DNA of 64,000 nucleotides, from positions 2,108,001 through 2,172,000 of the forward strand of contig NC_060027.1 in NCBI RefSeq assembly GCF_021134715.1, written 5' to 3'. The position numbers and the translations under genes are program-made. Positions 50,414 through 63,254 of this stretch are shown in pieces. The stretch comes from Daphnia pulex (taxonomy: Eukaryota; Arthropoda; Branchiopoda; Diplostraca; Daphniidae). The notes under the pieces are model-generated. The model was not told where the DNA came from, made no database searches, and saw only the letters and a program-made list of their open reading frames with translations. The number at the start of each line of letters is the position of its first letter. The first letter of the stretch is position 1.

Positions 50414-50584
50414 ATCCCTGGGAGATTTTCCATTTGAAGGCTTATAGGGTGTTTATTTGCCGGGTGTTGAGTCTTTAACTATTTTTACTGTTTATATAGT
50501 GCACAGAACATTCAGAACAAGGCATGATTCTGAATGGCATTCTTTTTACTGCGGTCATATTTACAATACGTGCTCCAATTCATG

Positions 50585-50716
50585 TCTCCAGTGGCGCAGT
50601 TGGTTAGCGCATGGTACTTATATGTCAGTAGTCACGCATATCCAAATAATCATCATTCGATGATACCAGAATTGAAAGAAATGCCGAGGTCGCGAGTTCG
50701 AGCCTCGCCTGGAGAA
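50585..50716 (+). tRNA. tRNA-Ile (UAU) with 58-base intron
   Basis: The 5' exon TCTCCAGTGGCGCAGTTGG to CTTATA ends one base after the TAT anticodon, as expected for tRNA introns. The intron spans about 50623-50680. The 3' exon ATGCCGAGG with T loop GTTCGAG and CTGGAGA closes the acceptor stem. Eukaryotic tRNA-Ile(UAU) genes usually carry introns. A lone copy of its 3' exon is found at 42525-42565. Confidence 0.93.
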
Positions 50717-51281
50717 TTTAATTTAACTGTTGTCTGATTTGGCTGAAAGTTAACCATGTATATTAAGTTTAACCTAAAAGCAAGCTATGAGCAACGGTGC
50801 TTGTCCCAGTCCCATTAGTTGCAACAGAATTGTGTGTGAACACTACGAGAAAAACATTTTGTGCTTCAGAATTAATACCCTTTAACGTCATTGAATTTCA
50901 GGAGACCGTCGTGAGTTGAGAGTATCGTTTCATCATATGCAATTTTCCTTGCCGCAAGCCAGACTCGATCTTTCAAACTTTCGTTGCCACATGGGTAGCT
51001 AACGCCCTAATCAACATGGCTATTTCTCACGATATGACAGTTAAGTAAGAACAAGAAAAACAAAATAAAACGGTTTATTTAAATTCAATGAGGGTGTGCT
51101 TTTGATTCCAATATTGACGCATAATTGAAATTAAATTTTGACTAAAAAGCGATGGTTTTTCAACTCCACAATCATACCATCCCCATAAAGGTTTGTGCTC
51201 CGCTATAGAGTAATGACGAACCTTGATTTATTAATCTAAGAGTTTGGAAGGATAAACTTCCTTTAGGCTGTGACGCGCGTG
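50717..51281. other. Downstream flank of acyltransferase B
   Basis: This part belongs to the duplicated block and resembles 42566-43014. It holds the tRNA downstream flank and the 3' UTR of gene B. No other exon is seen. Confidence 0.5.
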
Positions 51282-54146
51282 TTAATCGTTTCTTTCGGGC
51301 AGTGAATTCCTTTTGGGTTTGGAAGAGAAAATGAGTTTCTCCAAACGTAGGAAAGATACTTCAATTGAAGCGGATATCGCAAACGCAAGTGCAAACATGA
51401 CTAAGAAGATACCGAATAGAATGACGAACTGTTCGTACAACCTATAATAATAACGCTTCCGCACAGCGGCGTAATACACGTTGAGAAAGTCCCAATGGAT
51501 CAGGTAGACGCAATAAGTCAACCGGCTAAGTGGTAAGAAACCTTTCCATGATAAGAGCCGGTTAAGGAAACCTGCATGGACGTCAAATAGCATTACATTA
51601 CAAACTCTGAACTGATTGACGATTGAGCAACACAATACCTCCATATCCCCGAGAACAAGCGATGATGATCCAAGTCATGACACAAGCCCAAGCGGTCCGA
51701 TGCAGAGGTCCGTAAATCATCAATGCATCATAACTAACCTCGCTGGTTCCGGATGGAACGACAACATTGGGCTCCAGAGCATGAATAACCGCAGCACCAA
51801 CGGCTATGGACACTACCCATCCCATAGCCACAAAAAGCTAAATGAACAAAATTAATTTGACGGTGATAATTGATCGTGAAAAACATGTAAATGAAACAAT
51901 TTTTACTTTCGACGGTCGTCTAGGAGAACATTTTGTGATGTGCAAGAGCCAACCTGCCAAGATTCCTATCAGGTAGGGCGGAGCTCTAATCCATGGTTTG
52001 TAACGATAGTCAACACTATGGTCGGTTCACGTTTTGTCACGAAAATAAAAGTTAAAAACAATCTGTCAATAAATTATGAAGGACTTGATTTTTTTTTAAT
52101 AGGAATTAATTACATGTGGGTTTCGGTATTTTTCTCTGTGTAAACCCAAAAGATTGTGGTGTAACAGCCAATTGCAACAGAGGCCAGCAACGCAAGTCCC
52201 AATTTCCTCCATCGCCAAAGCGGATAAATGAGAAGTGGAGATACGATTAGGAGTTGCATGTAGACCGCCAGGAACCACGATTGTCTCATGCACTGCCATC
52301 CAAAAAAAAATAATTACCGAATCTTTTGAGAAAGAAGCCTTTTGCATAGCATAAATGAATCTTCTTAACATACCACATAATTGGGATCCACAGGAAATAA
52401 ATTGTTAACTGTCCGAATAATTTCGTATGATTATAGAAATTCAAAATCAGATTAAAGATAAGAATTGAGACATTTAAAAAATGAGCTTGGAACTGACTGT
52501 AGAGAAACTGTCTCCACCAGGCGAGCCGACAAGCGTTTGAATAACAATCCACGGTGTACCAATTGGGTCCGGTGGCGACGTAGACTATTAAAGTTGCAAT
52601 AAATCCAAGAACGAAAGCGTACACAATAGTCAGTCTCAGATATCGATGCAAATAATAAAGGCCGACGTTGAATCTGCCCTTGTGACGGTCCAGCTCCCGG
52701 AGCAATTGGAACGTTGTCAGCAAACCGCCAATCAAGAAGAAATGGTCATTAAAGATAGAGATATTTACAGTAGATTGAATACCAATTGCTTTGAATTTCT
52801 GAAAAGCGATATGAATCAAATTCTTTATTTATAGGTTATGAAAAAATATTTAATTTGTTAAACTCACATCAACTAGAGTATTCTTGTTCATAACCCTATT
52901 GGAAACAACGTAAAAAGTGTTTCCCATGACGACCCAGCAAGTTGAAAAGAAGCGAATGCCTGGAATGCAACCAAAATGATCGTCCGAAGACGAAGCTGTC
53001 CTCTTCATCGACAGGATTTTACGGCCGTTGTGTAAGACGGAAAAGCAGTGCAACGCTCTCAAGAGTTTGCCGTCCTGTTTGGCATCGAAATCAGTCCCGC
53101 GGTACATTCGCCAGGCTTCGTGAACGGTCGCCATTACAACTAAAAGACCAACAAGACTGAACGCCTCTCTGTTGAAACAAAATTTGAAATTCATTATTAT
53201 GCCTTGTTAATTTAATTTTTTTCAAATTTGATATTACATGACGATAATGGTGACACTATCGAAAGAAGGTGACACACTATTGGCTTTGAAGCAATATCGC
53301 TCGTCGGCAATTGTAACGATAGAATGATTGGCTATCACGTAACTTCCAGCGAGTTCAGCAACCGCTTGGCCGAGGTCGGCAGCACTGCAAGACGATGGCA
53401 GACAGAATGCGGTGCTGGGGTGGATGGATGGGTAATTGCCAATTTTGGCATCTGCCAGGGCCACTTTAGGTTCGATACGATCCGATACCAATAATCCCAA
53501 GAGCTGAAAAACGGTGACAAAGTTGTCGATCAGAGCCCGTTCTCCGTGGGATTGGAGATGGAGTGAGGATTCATCTGGAGGAAGAATTTCCGATTGATTG
53601 ACGACTTCTGACCTAAAGAAGATGGTACAGTACTGCCCATCGAATTCAGGAGCCCGAACGGCCAGACATTCATCGAACAGTCCGTCCGCTTGAATATTTG
53701 CCGTACCATCAACAAACATTCCCGGGGGCAGTTTAGCCGTTGACTCTTGCACTACAATGATTGTTAAAAAAAACCTTAATATGAATGGGCTGCAGTTAAT
53801 TTATTCACGATATTAATTTTGACTTACTTTGCAAAGCCCACAGAGTCCTGTTGCTGTAAAGGCTGCGGACGTACATCTGGCTATCTTCTTTACACTTTTG
53901 ATTGATGTTTTTGGCAACAGCGGTGGGGAACGAAGAAGATTCCAGCGCTATAAAAATTCTCTTAATTAAGGATATCAAATGGAAACGTTTCCCATTTTCC
54001 TCTAGCTGTTCGTTGATGACATTCCACCAATTCTCCGAGGTCTGTCGTTCGCTGTCCGGTGAAATGATGGATCCTTGATCTAAGAATTGATGAGACTGCC
54101 TTCCTGATATTAACAGGAGAAAACTAACAGTGTACAATGTACTCAT
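51282..54146 (-). CDS. NRF-6-like acyltransferase-3 protein B, active-site His lost
   Basis: Nine exons read leftward: 54146-53828, 53751-53238, 53168-52868, 52798-52498, 52408-52374, 52292-52114, 52015-51907, 51837-51639 and 51571-51282. It has 748 residues and exon sizes identical to gene A. Signal peptide, NRF domain and acyltransferase-3 helices are all open. The motif reads RFFSTCWVVMGN, again Asn in place of the catalytic His, and the following conserved block is NDHFFLIGG. Exon 4 begins with a stretch (KFKAIGIQSTVNISIF) that differs most from A. The shared loss dates the change to before the A/B duplication. The protein would sit in an endomembrane or plasma membrane; a binding or carrier role without catalysis is inference. 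Confidence 0.9.
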
Positions 54147-54979
54147 CGTGATGAGTAAACTGCTCGGGACGTTGAGCAAAACTCGACGACGACTAACATT
54201 CATGCAGCACCACGGTGTTTATGTAGATATACATAATCAATCTCGGAAGGTTGTTTGCTGTCTCTTTGGAGGTTGGAACTTTATTATCTTTCGAAATCTA
54301 TATCTAGCCTAATTGTTGGTGGGCTGCGCAATGATTGAAAATCGAAAACGAACAGTTTTCTATCGATAAATGAACGATCTGAATTTTACTTTGATTCCCC
54401 CACTTATCCCGATTTGAAACTCGGCTTATCATCAAGAAAAAATTCAAATTTAATTACCATATTTTCAACCGAAACTTAATTACTACATAGTTTAAGGAAG
54501 AAGATTTTAGTGCACCTAGAAACAAGGCCAGTGGGGGCGGTACATAATCAGTGACCACACGTGAAAAATAATGTCCTATCAATTTCAAACGGACCGCTGG
54601 TTTTTGTTGTTGTCATATTTGATTCGGTAATAAAAAGAAAATATGAACTCATTTTTTTTAAAATCTGTTATCAGACTGTCCAACTGTCCATCTATCACAC
54701 CAACCCCACGATGCACGTAAATGTGACGCGGATGTACACAACAATTTTTAAAAAAAGTCTGTGTCCATTGCTACTGATTGCGTTCGTAGGCGGATATCAG
54801 AATGTTAACAAAGTTCAATATGAGAAAAGATGATACAGATGTTTGTGGACTTAACATGTTTTTTACTATTGGAAAGTTGATCTTTGAATTTTTTTCTCCC
54901 TTGTCAACCAAACCCAACAACCATTTACGCAATTAATTCCCCCAAATAATTCTGAAAACTACTTACGTCGATGGCATGT
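54147..54979. other. Between acyltransferases B and C
   Basis: The first 240 bases are the upstream flank of gene B and match the flank of A. The rest shows no supported exon, apart from a possible extra last exon of gene C beginning at 54980. Confidence 0.4.
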
Positions 54980-55068
54980 TCAACATTTCCTTTTCGCTTC
55001 AGCCAATTTTTCTTCCCAGTGATTATTATCTTTAAAATCAGCATGTTATAAGTTTACACGTAAATAAC

Positions 55069-58000
55069 TTAAGTCGTAGGCTTTTTACCTTTGGGTTTTG
55101 AAGAGAAGATAAGTTTCTCCAAGTTGAGGAAAGATGCTTCTAACGTGACGGAAATCACAAATGCCAGTCCAAAAACGACGACAAGGACGCCAAAGTAAAT
55201 TGAAATCTGTCCGAATATGGTGTAGTAGTACTGCTTCCGCATGGCGGAGTAGAACACGTTCAAATAATCATAATGGATGAGGAAGACGCAGTAAGTCAAC
55301 CGGCAGAGTGGTAGGAAACCCTTCCATGAAAGTACATGGTTAACGATACCTGCGTTAAAGATAATCTTATGCCAATTATTTGAATTAATAGTGACACGGA
55401 TAATAGATGATAAACCTCCATAGCCACGTGAGCAGGCAAAGATGATCCAGGCTATGACACAAGCCCAGGCCGTTCGGTGCAAGGGTCCGTAGGAAATTTT
55501 GACAGCAAAACTAATCTCGGCCACTGTTGACTGATTGACGTACGGCGACAGACCGTAGACGATGGCCAGAGCGACAGCTGTAGATAATATCCATCCCAAG
55601 GTCACCGAAATCTGTTTTACGAAAATGGTTATTTTGATGAAAATTATGTCAACAAATATATTGGATAAATTGGTGAGGTTGAAAATTATACTTTCGACAG
55701 CCGACTGGGAGAATTTTTAGTGATGTGCAAGAACCAGCCTGCCCAGATGCCAACCAGATAAGGTGGTGCTCTTGTCCAGGGTTTATAATAGTAGTGATTG
55801 AAGTAGTTAAATGCTGTTTCGTATTCATTGCTATCCCTGTCACAGAGAAAACAAAATGAAAGTTTCGTAAATTTAGTTTTACGTTTTTCTTATGTACGGT
55901 CGTGTGGCCACATAATTAGGGGGCAGGTCATCTCTGACGTAGAGGTAAAAGATGAACGCGTGACAGGCGAGTACAACAGCGGCCAGCCAGGCAAGTCCCC
56001 ATTTCCTCCATCGCCAAAGCGGATAAATGAAGAGAGGAGAGACGACAAAGAGTTGCATGTCCACCGCAATGTACCATGTAGGGTTCATACACTGTCGTCA
56101 ATAATTGGAAACAATTAGATGACACCACTATAAGTGAATATTTGGATTTAATGAAATTCTTACCGAGTAATAAAGGTCAAAAGGAAACAGATTATTAACT
56201 GTAAAAATTAATTGGGACAAATTAATTGGAATTTGAAAAAAGTTCCAGCAGTTAAAAAATTTGAAAACTCACTGTAGAGAAATTGTCTCCACCAAGCGAT
56301 ACGACAAGCGTTTGAATAAAGATTCACGGAGTACCAATTTGGACCGGTACCGACGTAGACTATTAAAGTTGCAATAAATCCAAGTACGAAAGCGTACACA
56401 ATCGTCAGTCTCAGATATCGATGCAAATAATAAAGGCCGACGTTGAATTTGCCTTTGTTGCGGTCCAGCTCACGCAACAAAAGGTACGACGCAAGTAATC
56501 CGCTCATCAATAGAAATGTGTCAACGGAAACGGATGCGTTGGCAATCGTTTGCATACCCCAGCCGTAAGCGTCCTGCAATATTTCCAAAGTAAATAAAAA
56601 TTCAATATTAGATGTTGTAAAATAAAATGTATGCAACTTTCTAACCATTAAAACGGCTTTAGGATTCATCGTTTTATAACTGATGTAGCTCCATGTATGT
56701 CCCAAGACGACCCAGCAAGTTGATAAGAAGCGGAGGCCGTGAATGCAACCGAAATTGTCTCTAGAAGCTGCTGCGGTCGGCACTTTCATCGACAGGATTT
56801 TACGGCCGTTGCTGAGGGCCGAGAAACAATGCAATGCGCTCAAGAGTTTTCCATCCTGATTGCTGGCATCGGTCCCGCGGTACATTCGCCAGGCTTCGTG
56901 AACGGTCGCCGACAAAACCAGCAGACCGACAAGACTAAACGCCACTCTGTTCAAAGCAATTTAGATAATCTTTTACAGCATATCTCACAGTTTTTATGTT
57001 GAATTACATTACGGTAATTCCAGGACCATCGATGTTAGGAGGATCGTAACTTTCTTTGAAGCAGTATTGCTCGTCTGTCACGGTCACGATGGAAGAATTT
57101 GCGATGACGTAACTGCCAATGAGCTCGGCGACCGCTTGGCCCAGGTCGTCGGCACTGCAAGATGATGGAAGGCAGAAGCTGATGCTGGGCAAGGTGTAAG
57201 TGTAAGCATCTGCTGTGGATACTTTCGGCTCGACCCGATCCGGTCCCAAAAATCCCAAAAGCTGAAAAATGGTGATAAAGTTAATCCGTTCCTGATCTTC
57301 GTTACTGGTGGATTCTGACGGTGGAAGAATTTCAGACTGATCGACTGCCACTGGTTGAAAGAAAACGCTGCAGTACTGTCCATTGAATCCAGGTGCCCGA
57401 ACGGCCAGACATTCGTCAAACAGCCCATCCGCGTGAATATTGTATGATCCAAATAATCCCGGCGGTAGATCCCCCGTAGATTCTTGCACTAGTTCACAAA
57501 GAACCAAAATTATCATGTTTACGTTAATACATTGATCCGGCATAGTAAGAATTATGCTTAATCTGTAATCTGAGCTTTGCCTAAAGGCAGTCTAAAGAGC
57601 AATGACCGATAGTATACTTATCAAAAGCGTTCGACTGTTTCAATTTGAACTATAATATTGCGCCAAAATCATTTCTCTATCACCGTTCGTTACATATCAG
57701 CAAGAGCCACAGTGATAGTGTAACAAACAAACGTAGATGAAACATTGTGGGTTCAACAACCTTTCGTCACTTTAAAAGATAAACCAAATAGTAATAACAA
57801 TTGTGGTGCATTTTAAAAGAAATACCTGTTTAGATCTTCAAATAACATGTCGTTAAAAAAGAAAAGAACATCTAGCCTAATTTAACTTAATTGTTTAAGC
57901 CTAATTATCACGTTCTATTTAACTTACTTTGCAAGGCCCAAAGAGTCCGGTTGGCGTAGAGGTTGCGAACGTAGAATTGGCTGTCTTCTAGGCACTGTTG

Positions 58001-58243
58001 GCTGATGTTTTTGGCAACAGTGGTGGGGAACGAAGAAGATTTGAGCGCGTACACAATTTGCCGTAACAGCGAAATGAAATCGACATTTTCTCCAGTGTCA
58101 TTCACTTGCTCTTGGCTGTGGTTCACCAACTTTTCCCATTTTCTTTCACTGCTTTGCGCAATTTTCAGCCCAGGAAGCATCAACAGTTGGGATTGTCCTC
58201 CTGCCAGCAGCAGGAAAAGGCCCAACGTCCAAACCCAGTTCAT
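55069..58243 (-). CDS. NRF-6-like acyltransferase-3 protein C
   Basis: Nine exons read leftward: 58243-57928, 57488-57008, 56946-56646, 56573-56273, 56198-56164, 56091-55898, 55836-55692, 55611-55416 and 55349-55069, 749 residues. The signal peptide (MNWVWTLGLFLLLAGG) leads to an NRF domain with FCLPSSCSADDLGQAVAEL. The acyltransferase-3 motif is intact: IHGLRFLSTCWVVLGHTW (Arg-X10-His), then VDTFLLMSGLL and DRNKGKFNVGLYYLHRYLRL. It is presumably an active O-acyltransferase of the ER or plasma membrane; the substrate is unknown. Intron 1 (about 440 bases) is long for the family. The last exon may instead splice at KPKG to 55029-54980, which would replace the tail by about 16 residues. Confidence 0.92.
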
Positions 58244-60060
58244 AGTGAAAAAGCAAAGCTCAGTACGTTTAGATGGACGACAATCTACTACGACAAGATT
58301 ATTCGTAAGCGCAGGCTCATATCCCCGGTTGAACGAACAGCGTTTTCATATTGGCAAGATTCGGGTTGTCCCAATCTCGCCTTTTTTAATATACTTAAAG
58401 ATGTGTGGAATCCTTTGAAAACAAAATTATCTCTTATCCGGCATGGGGTACAGGTACTGCGTAAAAGTTTCACTGCGCATGTCTTGATTTGGGCGGATTT
58501 GGGTAATGCTGTGTTTTATCGAAAACGAAATGTGAATTAACAATGATACGTAGTGTAAATAATTAAAAGTTATAGGCAGATTTAGATGAGAAAAGGAAAT
58601 GTCACGTCAACGAAATTGATTTCTGAAAAATCGCACTCCGATACTATGTAACGATTTACAGTTAAAGCCGAAGAACAGATATAATTTCTCCTACCTTTAG
58701 AGCCCAGTAAATAAGGTCAGGCATCACCAAGTGCTCCATCTGCAGAAGAGTTGAATCCATCAGGCGGGATAGGGGAAAGGGGCCTCAGACTCGTGAAAAC
58801 CCCCACACTCACATGGGTGTACACGTGGACAGAGGGGATTTAAGGAAGGGGAAGAAGAGATATTCGAACGACATCGGTAATTTCTCCATTCAAACGGGAT
58901 GCTGTTTATCTAAATAAATAACAAAAATATAAGTTACGAAAAATATTTGCAGAAACAACAAGAAGGGAAAAGTTCAAAATAAGACAGTGGGTAAACCTTA
59001 ATTTTTAATAAACAGGAGAAATTTAAGGTTTACATGGAATACACTGCATTTTAGCAAAGTCAAGCATCATTGAAATATATCTAGCAGGTCACAGGTTAAT
59101 CCAAGTAACGAAAATCATTACCCAAAGCGATGACACTGAGACTCTTGCTGAAGACAGGACAACACCAGCACAAGCAAAACTTGAATATCTTGTGGTTATG
59201 AGGGCTGTCTCAGGCCTGTAATCTGTGTATAAAGGAAAGGATTATACAGTGCTGCAAACAAACTAACATATGCATTGACAAGGGGCTTCTTACATGATAA
59301 GTGCTATAGTAAGGAACTAACATTCACAATTTAGAATCAGGTTAACTTTTCTATTTAAGCTCTCATAATCATTCGATTTTCATTCTTAGTTTTATATTTA
59401 CCGGTTAAACAGCATGGATATGGGGTGTGTTTTAAGGGATTCTATAACGAGCTAGGCGCGACCAAAGTTGACACGACAACCACCTTTTTGTAATCACATT
59501 TTTGTAATGTGGTTATTATTTGCTGCCATATATTTGTTGTTACGTGTGTATAAAGTTTGAGCTGGATAATAAAGTACGGGCCGCTGGCCATATATGGCTG
59601 GTTACACACACAACCCACAACGACACAACGTGTGCAACGTGTTGTCGGAACAAAACTAAGCAGACGATACAAACCTTCTAATTAGCCAGATTAAGATATC
59701 GATAGAAATCAAATCGACCCCTCACCCAAATCCAATCTGCTCTAACGATAAAACGGTTTTCTCAGCCGAATTTGACATTCGCTGAATGGATCAGAATTAT
59801 TTTAATATCTGTTGGTTGTTTTCACAAGTTACAATGAGTTCCCGTTCCCCGGACAAGATAAAACTAAAAAATGTACGTGTCTTAATTTGAGGCATAAATC
59901 ACGCTGTCAAGTATTTCAGTATTTTTTTTTTCATCAGAAAGAAACGCGAATTAAAAATGTTACGTAATACAAATAACTAAATATTTCACATTATGTAGAT
60001 AACTTGTTAATAAAAATCGGAAATATTCCATCAGTGAAATTGATTCCGGAAGAATCCCAT
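58244..60060. other. Between acyltransferases C and D
   Basis: About 1.8 kb with no supported gene. It holds the gene C promoter, a block at 58.75-58.87 kb resembling 48.20-48.31 kb, and the 3' flank of gene D. Longer plus-strand open frames near 58.0-58.5 kb are antisense or lack any domain. Confidence 0.4.
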
Positions 60061-63000
60061 TCACGCCTCGATTTTTTTATGCTCAGCATTTGTTTTCTCG
60101 TCCACGGGAGGAGCGGTTATTTCTTCACGAGGTTTACCTGTAATTCAATCACAAAATAATTTTATGAAAGGATCACGTTTGATATTATAGTTTGGTTACT
60201 TTTGGATTTGGAAGAGAAGATAAGTTTCTCCAAGTTGAGGAAAGATGCTTCTAGCGTGACTGATACTAGGAACGCTATCCCAAAAGTCATGACGAGGAGG
60301 CCGAAACAAACTGTGAATTGCTCAAACAACGTGTAGTAAAAGCGTTTCCGCATGGCGGAGTAGTAGGCCACAAGGAAGTCATAGTGGATCAGGTAGACGC
60401 AATAAGTCACCCGGCCAAGCGGTAAGAATCCTTTCCATGATAGTAACCGATTCACGATACCTGTGCGCAATGAAAATTTATACATGAAGGTCAAAATGAT
60501 GTGGAACTGATTAAATAATAATACCTCCATAGCCTCGTGAGCATGCGAAAATAATCCAGGTTATAACAAAAGCCCAGGCTGTCCTGTGCAGAGGACCGTA
60601 AGTCATTTTGAGGAGTGAACTGACCTCGGGCACTTTTGATGGGTCGACATAAGGCGCCAAACCATAAACGATCGCCAGACCGACCGCTGCGGACAATATC
60701 CATCCCAAAACCACCAAAGGCTTAAATAATGAATTAATTATTAATTGTAAAGGCAAATTGCTAAATTACAAATTATTTACCTTGGCCAATCGACCCTGGG
60801 ACTGTTTGGTTACGTGCAAGAACCATCCTGCCCAGATGCCCACAAGGTAAACTGGCGCTCTTGTCCACGGTTTGACGTAATAGTGATCATAATAATCGGC
60901 TGTAGTGGCCAAATCATCACTTAATAAATACAATGTTTAATTAATTGTGTGAAAGTAGAATGTTCCGGGATAACAGCACATACGCGCGCGTGACCCAAAG
61001 AGTAGGACTGAGATCGTCTCTTGCGTAAATGAAGAAGATTACACCTTGACAGATGAGTGCAACAGCGGCCAGCCATACAAGTCCCCATTTCCTCCATCGC
61101 CAAAGCGGATAAATGAAGAGAGGAGAGAAGATAAACAATTGCATATCAACCGCCAGGTACCACGTTTGACCCATGCACTACCAGAAAACATATTTTTAAC
61201 AGATGAATAAAATTGATTCGTTTTCGGATCTTATTACCGCATAATCAGCATTCAAAGGAAACAAATTGTTAACTAGGGAAAACAAATCAATGTGTCAGAT
61301 TAAAAATAATGAACTTTTTAATTTTTACGAATGTAAACGTACTGTATAGGAATTGTCTCCACCAGGCGAGGCGACAAGCATTTGAATACTTATTCACATC
61401 GTACCAGTTGGGACCGATACCGAAGTAGACGATTAAAGTTGCGATGAAGCCAAGGATGAAGGCATACACAATCGTCAGTCTCAGATATCGGTGCAAATAG
61501 TAAAGGCCGACGTTGAATTTGCCTTTGTTGCGGTCCAATTCACGGAGCAAAAGAAACGATACAAGTAAGCCACTCATCAAGAAAAATGTGTCTACCGAAA
61601 CGCTGGCGTTGCCAATAGTTTGCATGCCCAATGTTCGAAAATCCTGAAAAAATAATGATTGAGCATGAATGATTGAATGGAATGATTGATTGTTTACATA
61701 ATGAACTATTGTTATAATATTTTACCTCGGTTACCGCTTTTCTATTCATGATCTTGGCTGCAGCAATCCCAAAAGTGTGGCCTATGACGACCCAGCAAGT
61801 TGAGAAGAAGCGGATGCCGTGAATACAGCCGAAATTGTCGTTCGAAGACGAAGCTGTAACTTTCATCGACAGGATTTTACGGCCGTTGTTTAAGATCGAA
61901 AAACAATGCAATGCGCTTAGGAGTTTCCCGTCCTGTTTGGCATCAAAGTCAGTCCCGCGGTACATTCGCCAGGCTTCGTGAATGGTCGCCATCAAAACAA
62001 AGATACCGACAAGACTCAGTACCACACTGTTAACAATAAAAATTAATTTGATAATTTCGTCTATGGTTATTTGTTAAAAGCTTTTGAATTAAATTACATG
62101 ACGGTGATGGTGGCTCCATCAAATGTCGGCGGATCGTTGTTTTCTTTAAAGCAATATTGCTCGTCAGTCACGGTCACGATGGAATAATTTGCGATGACGT
62201 AACTGCCAATGAGCTCAGCAACCGCTTGACCGAGGTCGGCAGCACTGCAAGATGATGGCAGGCAGAATGTGGTACTAGGATAAATGTAAGTGCTGGCATC
62301 CGCCACGGACACTTTTGGCTCGACCCGATCCGATCCCAATAATCCCAAAAGCTGAAAAATAGTGACAAAGTTCCTTCTTCCTTCGTGGTTCTCATTGAAT
62401 GATCTCGGAGGTAGAATTTCGGACTGATCGACTGCCACTGGTTGAAAGTAGACGCTGCAGTATTGCCCATCGAATCCGGGTGCCCGAACGGCCAGACATT
62501 CATCGAAAAGTCCATCCGCGTGAATGTTACGTGATCCAAATAACCCCGGTGGAAGCTTGGCTGAAGACTCTTGCACTATTTTTTAAATAAATAATTAATG
62601 AATTACACAATGTTTGTCCCAAATTTCGAGATGTGATAATCACTTGTTATCTAATCATCGTTACCAGATGTCATTAGTAAGTGAAAATAAGGTCATTGTT
62701 CAATCTCTAGTCACCTTTTGCATCCTTCATTATCAGTTCTTTATACGACAGAGAATATAATAATCAATACAATTCAACCTTTGTAACATGACTAATAGGA
62801 CAGATCTTCCACACACATCCGCCATGTCATTCAACGATATCGTAAACACGCTATTACAACATTTTTTTAAACACATAGTTCAGTTTTGAATATTATTCCA
62901 TGATTATTATTAATGCAGCTTCTTTTTCAACTTACTTTGTAAGGCCCATAGACTTTGGTTGGCGTAAAGGTTATGAACGTAATACTGGCTATCTTGTAAA

Positions 63001-63254
63001 CATTGTTGACTAATATTTTTAGCCACCGCCGTTGGGAATGAAGAAGATTTGAGTGCGGCGAAAACGTTGTGAAGTGTTGACGTTAAATCAAAAGTGGACC
63101 CACTTTCCTGAAGTTGTTGGCTAATTATATTCCTCCACTTTTCAAAAGATCGTTCACTCTCCGGTGAAATGATTAACGCCGGATTTATGAATTGTTGAGA
63201 CTGGCCTCCTACCCAAAGTAGAAGAAAGGTAATCTTCCACAGCATGGAACCCAT
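60061..63254 (-). CDS. NRF-6-like acyltransferase-3 protein D
   Basis: Core exons read leftward: 63254-62936, 62575-62098, 62026-61726, 61643-61343, 61272-61238, 61177-60984, 60919-60781, 60720-60525 and 60460 onward. Read through, exon 9 ends at a stop at 60162 (753 residues). If spliced at 60200 (AAAA|GTAACC) to 60137-60061, the protein ends KPREEITAPPVDEKTNAEHK and a short tail (766 residues). Both are in frame. The Arg-X10-His motif is intact in RFFSTCWVVIGH, as is VDTFFLMSGLL. The NRF domain has FCLPSSCSAADLGQAVAEL. The start could be the first Met or the one three codons on. It is likely active, with unknown substrate. Confidence 0.92.

Noticed and set aside
58005-58540. Plus-strand open frames opposite exon 1 of acyltransferase C
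   Set aside because: They are shadows of the real minus-strand coding frame and its promoter.
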